Assembly (NCBI GenBank): GCA_023213315.1 | Contig: JAKCPI010007834.1 | Location: forward strand, 53,076-117,075 | DNA length: 64,000 nt | Direction of reading: 5' to 3' | Source of the DNA: Euborellia annulipes | Taxonomy: Eukaryota > Arthropoda > Insecta > Dermaptera > Anisolabididae | Part shown: positions 44,031 through 55,900 of the stretch, one piece after another | Layout: every line of letters starts with the position of its first letter | How positions within the stretch are numbered: the stretch's first letter is position 1 | Program-made: the position numbers and the translations under genes | Notes under the pieces: model-generated | The model's input: only the letters and a program-made list of their open reading frames with translations | What the model was told of the DNA's origin: nothing | Database searches by the model: none

Positions 44031-45373
44031 ATATTTCCCAACAATGAAAAATTGTATTTGTAATAATTGAAACCTTGCCTATATTGATAAAAAGTTTTAT
44101 AAAATATATTTTATATGACATTAATTTAATTCATATTTTAATATTATTAAGAAGTATCAAAATATCTATTTCCATGGATCCCCCCCTCTTTTCTAAATCC
44201 CATGGGAAAAGTGTTCCAGGTTTAATTTTTGAATTTATATTTTATTTGACACACAAATGTATTTTAAAGATTATATAATATATAATTTGTCGAATTTATT
44301 TCCATTGGATATGTATTAATATTAAATGTATTTTATAAAATAGGTATCTGTCAGGGTTATTTGCTTCCATGAGCGTAACTAGAGAATTTGGCTGGGGGGG
44401 GGGGTCATGGAGCAACCATCCTCGCTGGGGTGGCCATGGGACTACCTATCCTCCGGGGGCCTGGAAAGCCCCATATTTTCTCTATTTTTCTTGGGGCGGG
44501 GGCTTTGGGGGGGGGGGGGTTTTTTTTTTCTCATAAAAAATATTTTTTTTGACAAAGTATTTTTATTTTGGTACTCAAGGACAAAGAATGAACTGGGCTG
44601 AAGATAAGAAAAAAATATTACGACATTTAAATATAGAATAAAATATAATAAAGTAAAATATTACAAATTTTTTAAATATTTATGTATATATATCTATAAA
44701 TATAAATACTATTTTTATTATATAAATGACTAAGAAAAAATTTTGATAAGATAAGAACTATAAGAAGAAAAAAGGGGAAGGACAGCCAAAACTAGATAAT
44801 TTTAAAATTGTGTCGAACTTTAATTTGGCTGTCCTTGGCCTTTTTATTTCAAAAATTTTTTTTTAAGACAGAATAATAGTTCAATAAGTAAATATAAAAA
44901 AAAAAATAATAATAATCGTGCATATATAAATAATACTCAAGGAAATATCATTATTTTAAATAAGATTAATTTTTTTTTAAGAGATACTATCAATATTCGT
45001 CATTTATATTTAAATTTTTAATTGCAAAAAAATTATTTTTTAAATCTATATCTTTGGAAAAAACAGTCAATTTATTTTTTGAATTAGGCTTATATTATAT
45101 AAGGAGCCTAGGCCACAACCAGAAATATTATATCACTCAGTCCCTTCCCTTAACATTTTCATATAATTGGAAGCTCATTATCCAAAGATGTTCTGGATCG
45201 TATTATAATAACGTAAAACGGTGTCACGCAGATCAGGCGAGTACAAAAAAAAAATGTAATTCAGTTGGAGAGCAGTTTGATGAAGGAAGGTGGATAATTT
45301 CCGAACAAGTGATAAGTGCCACAGTTTCTGCGTTAAATTTAGAATTGGGAAACAAATCACGCCTAACGTAGAG
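44031..45373. other. Repeats and AT-rich DNA; one unassigned ORF
   Basis: 44370-44520 has a GAGCGTAACTAG transposon-end fragment and G-runs. 44755-44840 is a hairpin (AAGGACAGCCAAA facing TTTGGCTGTCCTT). A plus-strand frame 45054-45371 (105 codons) has no recognisable domain. Confidence 0.45.
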
Positions 45374-45501
45374 CTGTCCTGCTCAGTGCCGGATTAAACA
45401 AGATGGAAGCCCATAGGCAGTCGAAACTTCGGGGCCCGGGCCCCCCGAAATGTTTAAAATGTCCCCTCGGAGCTCGTGGAAAAATCGAAATATATTTATT
45501 A

Positions 45502-46492
45502 GGGTGGTTGCAAGGTATAAGGGGAGAAAATTTTTTTGGCTATATTATCGGCGGGAACCTCTTAAAAGTTGACAATTGGTGTAAAAAGTAGATTGTGAAA
45601 GTTTGAGCTCGATCGGATAACGATAAGACCTGCCTCATCGGCCCTAAAGTTCATCGATTCCCCTAAATTATACTATTAACATCTGTAACTTCTAAACGGT
45701 TAGTCCAACAAAAAAAGTTCATCAGTAATTTTTTGAAGAGCATTAAATTTACTAAAAAAAAGTCCTTTAACATTTTTTAGTAAAACCAACGGTTTTCATG
45801 ATATGGGCAAAAAATCGAATATGGTTAAGAGGCACATCACATTGATTTTCAAATAACACTAATAGGGGTAATGAAATTTTTTCGAGTTCCGAAATAATTT
45901 CATCAGATTCTTAAGTAAAATGACCTCCTGAATCCAAATATGACCTCCGTTTTCCCCCACTCCGTACCGTTTTTGGGGGGAGCCCCCTACTTATGTTATT
46001 TCCACCTCTTTTCGTTAATCGAAGGGCCATGAATTAAATATGGAGGGATTAAAAGGAATTATTTTAGCCTTAATATTTCTTCTGAACGTCAAGAAAAGTG
46101 AAAAGTTTAAAAACATTCACGATCGCTAACTTTTTTCCCGCCTCTTTATTATTATTTTTTTGTTCATCTAAATATCTCGCGGCACCCCTTAGCCATTCTC
46201 GCGGGACCCTTGGGTGCTGGGACACACCGGTTGGGAACCACTGATCTAAAGTATTATCAAAAAAGCAAAAGCAACCTGCTCTTGGTTTAAATACCACAAA
46301 TGATTTAGAAGTTTAGACAATGCTACCCTTGATATGTCTCCATCAAGTTTTACTAAACTTCAGGCCCGTTGAGGCAGGTCTTAGGGTTATTCGATCACGC
46401 TCATCCTTTTCCTATCTCACTTTTACATAATTTGGCAACTTTCTAGAGGTTCCCGCCAAAGATATTCGGACATCAATTTCTTGCGACCACCC
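45502..46492. mobile_element. Nested element with very long imperfect TIRs, TA flanks
   Basis: GGGTGGTTGCAAG faces CTTGCGACCACCC. The match continues inward through GGCGGGAACCTCT and AAGACCTGCCTCA, over 150 bases per arm. TA lies on each side. Inside, 46070-46248 is a fragment ending GGTTGGGAACCACTGAT, the same hAT terminus as 4193-5134. Confidence 0.7.
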
Positions 46493-46677
46493 TAATATAT
46501 ATATATTTTAAAAAATTTTATAAAGCATATCCAATTGAATAAACCATTATATAGTTTTAGAATGTTTAAAGGGGGGGGGGGGGGTAAGCTTTTAAAAATG
46601 AGAAAATTCAGGCCCCACCCCCAAAAATAATATTTTATTAATTATATATACTCCCCTGCCATGCTTGCCATTTTTAC

Positions 46678-46800
46678 CTTTTTAGGGTTCGCATCCTCGA
46701 CAAAAATTCATTTCAATTGAATTGGCTACCAATCAATTTAAATAATGAGGGGCAGGAACTAAATGGCCTCAGATGCCGAAAAAGAGTTTTAAAAAATCTA
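46678..46800 (+). repeat. SINE-like unit with hairpin domain
   Basis: AGGGTTCGCATCCTCGAC (B-box-like), then TTCAATTGAATTGGCTACCA..AATTTAAATAA, then CTAAATGGCCTCAGATGCCG. A second copy is at 62970-63095. Confidence 0.6.
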
Positions 46801-46884
46801 ATGTTGCGGGGTTCCTAAAAAGAGTAGGCCCAAAGGCAATTGCCTATTCCGCCGGATGGGTAATCTGGCACTGGACTGTCCAGT

Positions 46885-47596
46885 AATTTCAAATTCTCTC
46901 CTCAAAGTGTGAGTCAAAGAAACTCAACTGCGCCATCTCTCAGTACGCCATCTCAATGTACGCCGGTTCTAGCATACGAAATATCATTAAATTAGTAGAG
47001 AAATTCATCTTTTTAATTATAAAATTTCTCTATAAATTACTCTATCTAAAAAGGGCAAAAGATTTTGAAGAAAAGACGAATTAGGGTGACGACTGACAAA
47101 CCAAGCCCAGACAGACTCAGGCTCCCCTCCATATAGTGGAGGAACCTTTCAAAATTTCAAATACGATTTTAGGAGCTTCCGGGCAGATAGGCGAGACTAG
47201 GACAAATGTAAATTTAAAATATCAATAAATATCATGGGGCTACTATAATATTTTATTGTACTTAATCGTTATCTTGTATTAGTCCAAAAGTAATTTGGAG
47301 ATCCTACCTTTGATATTGTTTGATTAATATATTTATTTGATTTAAATACCAATCCTAATTTAGAATATTTTTTTCTAGTCTTTAGATTAAACTTTTATTT
47401 TCTAATGAAAAAACGAATATTTAAATTCTTTGGGGGGGGGGTTAAACAGACATTAATAATTAATAAATAATAATTTTATAAAAATCGTTAAATGCATCTT
47501 GTGATAAATATTTCAAAAATAAATAAAATATAAAGTAAATGACTCATAAATGGATTATAAAATAAATAAATTTTCATTTTTCATTCACCTTATTCT
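46885..47596. other. ELMO 3' flank, no gene seen
   Basis: Mixed AT-rich sequence with one G-run (47432-47440). Minus-strand AATAAA signals occur, suitable for ELMO polyadenylation. Confidence 0.4.
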
Positions 47597-48086
47597 CTAT
47601 TTAAGATCATAACAAAAGTCATAATTTGCAGGTGGGGGTGGAATGCGCGGTGGCTCTTGAGGAATATCAACTCCTTCGGCATCAAGAAGTCTCAATTTGA
47701 TGTCCATTGCAAGAAGCGTTTCTAAATCGGAAATTGTTTCTTTGCTTGACATTTTATTACCTAAAAAGAAAAAAAATGAATCAATTCAAAAAAGTACATG
47801 ATTTGTTTTTAGAGTTTAGCGGGAAGAAATGATAACAATTTATTTTTTGTGACCCCCTACTATGTACCATCAAGAGAAAAGATATTGGACAACCTCACTT
47901 CTACCTGAATTTAGACTTTTTGAGGTATGTATACAGGGCTAACGAGCAGATGCAACAGATACACGGTGCACCTGTTGCATCTGCCTAGTTACGGTCCTGT
48001 ATACATACCTCAAAAGGCTCTAAATTCAGGTAGAAGTGAGGGGGTTGTCCAATATCTTTTCTCTTGATGGTATATTTGGCAATTTT

Positions 48087-48127
<41 letters not shown>

Positions 48128-51100
48128 AAGATGAGTTTTCTCGGGTGGGATGTTGAGATTTACTCAGATATATATAAGGACATAATTCTTAAGATATTAT
48201 ACAATGTTTTTTGAGAAAATTTTTGATATTTTAGATACGTGATATCTAAAAATTCCAAGTTGAACCTCTGAAGCGTTAGTTTAAAAATTCTATTAGATTA
48301 AGCTAAAATTACTGGCTTTTTTTCTTCTGGATTATTTCGTGTCTTTCTTCTATGGTTATACAACCCTAAAACATTATTTGAAAAAAAAAATATAATTACC
48401 AAGTAATGCATTGATTCCATCAGTCCAATAATCAAAAACTTGTTCGTCAGGTGCAACAAAATCCAAGGAAGTCATTTCAACCGAATCCAAAGTGAGAGAA
48501 AATGCAAACTGATGAGTAGTCTTTCGGCCTCTAAACAAATTGATTAAAATATTTATATAGATGACATAAAATAAGCTTGCGGCATAATAATTTATTTATT
48601 TACCTGACATCCTTCATATGGGGACAATCCTTTCCAGTAACGAGAGATTTAATATCAAGGACTGCCAACTTATTAGGTAATTCTTCAAGTGTTGGTACGC
48701 TCTTTTCGTCACAATCACCATAATGTAAAACTTTGTAATTTGGTGATAATCGAACGTACCAGAATTTGTCTTTTATTCTCTGAAATAAAATAAATAATTT
48801 TTGAGACATAGGGCTATATATTGAATCAGACTTTAATATATAAAAGCCTCGATCAGATTTGGTATTAGTGTGCGTAAATTTTCTTTTTAACAATTAAATG
48901 CAAATAATTTTGTCTAATGGGTGGAAAACTAAAATTAGGGAACCCCAGAGTAGCAATAATAATAATAATATATATATATATATATATATGTATTAGAGTG
49001 GTCGTTAAAAATTAAATTTCTTGCGGCGCCCCCTAAAAAGCTTTCTTTTGATGAAAAAACACTAGGAAAATTTTTTATAATTTTTTTATGTCAAGACAAC
49101 ATGTGCCTCAAGACGATTTAAGTTAATTTTTGAGTATAATCATTAATTATTGATTATTGATTATACCACTCTAATACATATATAATCGTATAAATCGTCT
49201 GTAAAAAAGAAATTACATAAATTGCTGAAAATTTTAACTTTTTCTTTCTTCCAATGAAATCAATCCCTTCAGCAAAGACACTTCAAGAGAAATAATTTAT
49301 ATTTTGTGTGGAGTAAATTTTTTTGCTCGATCCGCAAAAATGATGTGACTAGTCACACAGCACACAACTTTCTCTTACCTTGAGTAATCGAAAGTTGTGC
49401 TTGTCACATCAGGTTTTTTATGTGTATATGTATGTATATATATACATGGGCGTACCCAGGATCAAATCTAGGGGGGGGGGGGGCATGGTCAGATCATGGT
49501 CGTCCAGGGGGGAGGCAGATCATGGTCGTCCAGATTGTGACAGAGCTATTTTTTATATAGAGAGGTAAAGCCTTCGAATTAAAGGTCTAAAAACCCTCGA
49601 GTCCTAACAAAAAGAATCATTCCCCGTCGCCATCCACCAATTTTGTTTCGTTTCATCACTTTATAAACATTTAATTTTTTTTTGTTGCTTCTAGGGGGGG
49701 GGGGGCAGCTGCCTCCCCTGCCCCTCACTGGGTACGCCCATGTATATATATATATTTAGTTTCCCAGAGCACCTTAGTTCCAAACTTGCGTTTTAAATGT
49801 CAACATATAAAACTCAAGTTTGGAACATTTGGAACCCCCTTTTGAATCGAAATTAACATGCAAATCCTCATAAGAATTTAACATTGGCTCTATGGAAGGA
49901 AGAACCGGACTGAAATAATACATCAGTGTACTTCAAACAATTTGCAGGGAAAATGAGAATATCCATTTTAAAGAGGATTTAAAAAATAATTGATTTATGA
50001 ATTTTAATCAAAATTGTTAAAGCCGATTTTGGGAAATTCGAAAAAACTGAAAAAGTTGTATATTCATCAAAATGTTGACATCGAATTTTTGACATGATCG
50101 CAAATACTTTTTCTCTTTATATAAAAGGACCATCAATTAGATAGGAGAATTTATTTCAAGACCTTCCTGCTCTATAGGCCTTATCATTTACCTGTCCTCG
50201 CATGGAGTACTTGGTGAATCGACTTCCTTCAACCAGAAAGCCCATTCTCTGCTGCCTTATTAATTCCAAAACATCGGGTGTGATTTGTTCCCTTAACTCG
50301 ACGATTGGTCTTGCATGAGATTCCCATTCTTCTCGAGTATTACGTTCTTGTTGCCAGAGATTAGTGATCTCTGAATATGTTAGCAATTGCAATTTTGCAC
50401 GGAATTTGTCCAGTGTTGCTGGTTGAGAAGAAAGCGCCCGTGTAATTTGCTCTCGGACAACACTGAATACCTAAAAATAAAACAAATAATTTATTATAAT
50501 AACTTGTGATCTATACAATCATAAAATTTTGAGAACAATGAATTAGAATTAAAAAACTAATATCAGAACAGGATATAATCATCTCTTTTTCCTGACTAAA
50601 ACAAGGAAAGTTATTTAAATATAAAATTTGTTAAAATCTTATTTAGTTATAGTGATATAATTGCTATCAGACATTAAGATAACGCAAAATAAGTTTGAAA
50701 GGCCAGAATCATATAATTCAAATTCTCAAAATCAAAAAAAAAAAAAAAAAAAAAAAAACACTCAATATTAATATATTATTATAAAGATGACAATGTGGAG
50801 GAAGGCCGTAATACAGAGTGAAGTCGAAATAAACAAGACTTCTATCGGCCCGAATTATTTATTTTTCCTCTGTCGACGTTTCGGAGACTAAACGTCACCC
50901 ATCTTCAGGACAAAGGTGTTAAAAAATTCTCAGCTCTGCCTCCTTCAGTTGTTAGGTTAGTTGGAATGTTAGTATATTTTATACTATATAAATTTCTCCG
51001 CGTGTGTACATATCCTGAGCCACCATCAGATCAACTCTGATCCGCCTGAGCCACCATCAGATCAACTCTGATCCGCCTGAGCCACCATCAGATCAACTCT

Positions 51101-52961
51101 GATGGGGGCTCAGAATATGTACACACGCGGAGAAAATTATATAGTATAAAATATACTAACATTCCAACTAACCTAACAACTGAAGGAGGCAGAGCTGAGA
51201 ATTTTTTAACACCTTTGTCCTGAAGATGGGTGACTTTTAGTCCCCGAAACGTCGACAGAGGAAAAATAAAATAATTCGGACCGATAGAAGTCTTGTTTAT
51301 TTCGTCTTCAATATATTATTATAGTATATTAATATAAATATGTTGAAATTTCCTTGAAGTCTTCCGTTGGATCATATGTAACGATAATAATATCTCTTGT
51401 TGAATGAATACAATAATGGCATAAATCAAAAAAATCTGGTGTGACTGGTTGCACAGCAGTGCTTGTCACACCAAAATTCCAAAAAAGTGGTTTCGCAAAG
51501 AGCTAGAAGGTTGAAATTTTATATTTAAGTTAGGTACACTCGTGGGACGACAGTGCTCTGAGACTAGTCACTTCAGATTTTTTTTCTATTTTAACTTTAG
51601 CCAGTGGGTTTTCTACGAGTGCCGTATGAAAAGTAATGCACAGTAGGGATTAGCATGGGAACGAAAAGAGATATTGGAATGCGACAAAAAATGCATACAG
51701 TTAGTACAATTCAGTTTAGATACGAATGGTATTTTTTCACTACAGCCTGTCTTTGAAATAAGATATTTCTCCCATCATGGGACAATTTTTCCTTTCGGTT
51801 CATAAAGAATTTTTATGGTCTTTCTTGGTAATGATTGCGCTTGAGGTGAGGAAAGAGGTGGAAAAAGAAGAGTAGAGAAGCTGCGGAATAGACTCAAAAT
51901 TCAACTTGCGAAGGTGTGTGAAAGCATTGCGATCTATGGGCATTGTGGTCTTTAGACTTTCAATTGTTTTCTCACCTTAAAAGGGATCTCAAGGGCAAAA
52001 TCATTACACCACCAGCGGACGACAAGGTGAGAAAGAGGACCAGAATTCTTTATGAAGCATATGGAAAAACTTGCAACACGATAGGAGAAATATCTCGGAA
52101 TATATTTGTCATAAAATAATTATTTTGAATAGTTTTTTATTTGAAAAATACCTTAACAAAATCTTCTATCGTCGCTCGCATTTCACGCCAAGTTTTATTC
52201 AAAAGTACAATACAAATACAAAAAAACTCTTCGAATGGTTTATCATGAACAAAGAACATTGGATGATATGATTGGCCTTGATCGCTTGGCGCTTCTCCCA
52301 CATGAAGAACTTCACAAAGAAGTTTGCATAATTCAATACTCGTTCTTCCAAATGGACATTCATGTTCATCAGCGCGACACGAATTCTCTAAAACAACCTG
52401 AAATATTTGATTATTTTCAAAATATTGATCTAATAGTTTTCAATAATTTTAAAATATGTTTATACTTTTGTGTAGCTCTCAGTATGATTTCTGGCAAAAT
52501 AAATCATGCAGTCCAGAGCGAGGAGTCCAGGCGGGCAAGCTTCGGCAAAATCCATGGCTGGGTTAACATCACACTTAAAGCCGAGTTTTTTATAATCTCG
52601 GGCAAATCCTCCACCTTTAGCTGATTTTTCCCCTAAAAATAAATAAATTTGCTATAATTTTTCTAATTAAACAATTTATTATTTTATTTTTAATGAATAA
52701 ATAGAGAATCTGGGAAGATATGGATTTATGGAGATTAGAATCTCTATCATTTTTCAAGAATTAGATGATTTAAATAAATATACAGTGCATATTTTAGACT
52801 TGTTAAGATATCTCAAATAACTTAGGACATCAACAAATCTAAATCATGCACTGTATATTTATTCAATTTAATATTTATTAATTCAAATAGGGTGCCGCCG
52901 GTAGTCGAACCACGGATTTACCGATATTAAATTGTATTAATTTACTTCACGGCCTCAAACA

Positions 52962-52997
<36 letters not shown>

Positions 52998-55900
52998 CTT
53001 TTTATCTTTCTATATATATATATATATATAATTTCTTATTGTATATTTATTTATTATATGTTATATATATATTTACTTAATTAATCATTTCGAGAAATCA
53101 CGAGTCGGGGGGAAGATGGCACTTTTATTGATGCCGGGAGCAGTGCCGGACTTTAGAGTAAGCTGCCTATAGGGTAAAGCCCATATGCCGCCCCCTCTAT
53201 GGTTCATATTTGCTTAATACATTTGTTTTTATTAATGTTTTTAAACAATATATGTATTCTTAAATTCGTAAGGAAAATATTATTAAAGTCTGAAATACTT
53301 CATTTTTTAACTTTTGAATAAATTGCCAAACTGCTGTCCCAGAAAATTTGTTGCCGCTCTGAGCTGCTTTTTTAGCCTATTTGGACCCTGTTATGCATTA
53401 GTGTGTCAAGCGCCAAAAAATTAAAAATTGAGTTAAGCACAGAATATTGTTTCAAATGCTATAATTAATAGAATTTTTTATGAAACATGTCCTAAAAAAA
53501 TTTATATTTAATGTTACTTGCACAATTGACAAAAAAAAATGATATATAATCTAATCAAAACAATGTAAATCAGAAAAACATGTTAATTTCCTCAAATCTA
53601 GGTAGCTGGCGCTTGACACACTAATGCGTAACAAGGTCCATTTAGAAATGCAGCCCTGGCCGGGAGTCGAGCCACGGAACTATCGATTTGTAGTCAGTAT
53701 TAGGGGAAATGGACCGAAATCGGAAGCCACAAATTTCTCCGTCCACCAGGCGCAATCTAGATGGACTAATTGAGAATATGTCTCATTTGTGCAATTAATA
53801 AATAAGAAATTATATTAAGTTTGGGGCCGTGAAGAAAATTCATACAATTTAAAATTCAATAATTTTAAATAGATACTATATACTTATTTGATCATCATGA
53901 ATAGATTTTATTTAAAAATCTTTCCATTTTATAAAATATTTTAATTATATTACCTGAAGGAGCATCTGGAGTGGGATCGAAAGCAATTTTACGTAATTCA
54001 CGAACAGCTTCGAGCGCTTCCATATTACGAGGATCTAATTTTGTTTGCATTCGTCGTTCTAACGTTCCCAGAGACAAGGCCTGAAATATAAATTTCAATC
54101 AAATTATAATATCAATACATATAAATGAATTAAATGAACTATGAATTTTTTTTGTAGCAAGATCAGAGAGCTGGGTTAATTTGATGAATAATATATATAT
54201 AATAATAATAATAATATCCAATTATTCTTTTTCAAAATTATTTAGTAAATATTTTTCTTTTAATGATACTTATATTAAGTTAATTACGATATATATGATC
54301 CAGGCATTATTATTTATGCCAATTGGTATCCAATTGATTTAATATATATATATACTGGGAATATATATTAGGGGGGCGCATAGAAACCGACTAATATTTT
54401 TTTTTCAAGTCTTGTATGAAAATATGTTAGTTTATCATGTTTTAAGAGACCCCTCAAAAGGTGAGCTCAAAAAAAAAATTTTAAGTTACGGTAGAATTTT
54501 ATAGACGAAAAGAAAATACGTTTCTCAAATTTTCAACTTAAAATATTAATTTTTAAAGGTCGCTCAATTTTTTTTTTTAATTTGTCGGTGAATTGCTTTC
54601 GATGCTTTAGAGCGACCTTTAAATATTCATATTAAAGATTTAATACATTTTTTTCTTTTAATTAGTATGATATCGACAAAAATACATCACGAGATGAACA
54701 AAAAATCAAACAGAATACTGAAAATATTATCATTACTATATAATTTTAGTTAGTAATATTGGTGCAGGTCGAGGGTCCGGTGGCCTGGTGCATTGGACAG
54801 CACGCCTATGCCCTGGAAAGGCGGAGATCCTGGGTTCGATTCCCGGAGCCCATGGGATGTTTGGCCTCTCCAATAAACAACCCTCACAGTCTTGTTAAAT
54901 TTATAATTTTTAATAACTTGCTATTTTGTAAATTAAGGTTACAGGTACGATTGATTATATTTTCTCAAATATCTTACTAATTAAAAGAAAAAAATGTTAT
55001 TAAATCTTCAATATAAATACTTAAAGGTCGCTCGAAATCTTCGAAAGCAATGCACTGACAATTCTAGGTTTCCGCGCCCGAGTGCTTGTGAAGAAAAGTA
55101 GGGTTTGTTATGAAGATTTAACTCATTCAGCTTGAGCAAATCTAAACAACCAACGAGACCATATCATATTTTTGTATGTTAAATTTATATGATTAGGCGT
55201 TATGCCATTCGAAATATTATATTTACAAAATAAAATGATGTAAAAATGGTCCTTCTAGAGCTGGTGTTTAGAATCTTCAGATATTCCTTAAACTTTTTTA
55301 ATTAATATTAGTTATTCACTGGTATAGAATGGATCACACTCTTAATAGTTTTATTTAATCTGATTATTTATTATAATATGAATATTTTTGTTAAAAACAT
55401 CTATTTAGTAAATCTTAAAGCATTTATGCCTCTTTACAGTAACACATCTTAGATCTTACGATTGAATTTGAAACAGGAAATCGGATCTAAGATCCTCTAT
55501 TTGTGCCTCGATCACATAAATAATAATAAGATATATTTATTTTAAAAAATTTGTTGGTTTTATGAACAATACAAGGAAACTTTTTTCGGATGGTGGGTTT
55601 AACGAAAGTTTTCAGAAAATTGTTCAATAAGGGTATTAAATCGCGTTTTTAATCTTAACTAATAATTGGAAAATGATGAATGATAATGGTAAATCAATAC
55701 AGGCATATTAAAAACTGTGAACGATATTTATTTGGTAACTAGCTGCAGGGAGGGGGGTCTAGCCAGGGGCTCGCTCCCTGGACCCCCACCAGCTGGCTCG
55801 GCCCGCTGCGGGGACCCTCGCCTTTTCGCAATTAGGGGAAACTGGCTGGCTCGGGATCATTTTAAATTATTTTAAAAATTATATTTTATCAATTTAAAAA

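Larger units (their letters stand above)
45382..46875. mobile_element. Probable hAT element (CAGTGCCGGATTA ends) split by a nested TIR element
   Basis: CAGTGCCGGATTAAAC at the left and (reverse complement) CAGTGCCAGATTACCC at the right. The flanks CTGTCCTG (45374-45381) and CTGTCCAG (46876-46883) match at 7 of 8 bases. The nested element 45502-46492 accounts for most of the length. No intact transposase. Confidence 0.65.
50787..51312. repeat. Palindromic element with an intact hammerhead-like motif in each arm and a tandem repeat in the loop
   Basis: The arms run from GAAGTCGAAATAAACAAGAC to GTCTTGTTTATTTCGTCTTC. The CCTTCAGTTGTTAGGTTAGT section is inverted about the centre. The loop carries three tandem 31-bp units (51014-51106). 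No ORF. In ELMO intron 7. Confidence 0.88.

Noticed and set aside
46070..46297. 75-codon minus-strand frame with QWFPTGVSQHPRVPREW
   Set aside because: It translates the common CAGTGGTTCCCAACCGG hAT terminus, not a protein gene.
51600..51640. Possible mariner terminus (ACGAGTGCCGTATGAAAAGT)
   Set aside because: No matching inverted end or transposase fragment found within several kilobases.
54759..54980. 73-codon frame with cysteine and tryptophan residues
   Set aside because: It is the plus-strand translation of a tRNA-derived SINE (A and B boxes visible).
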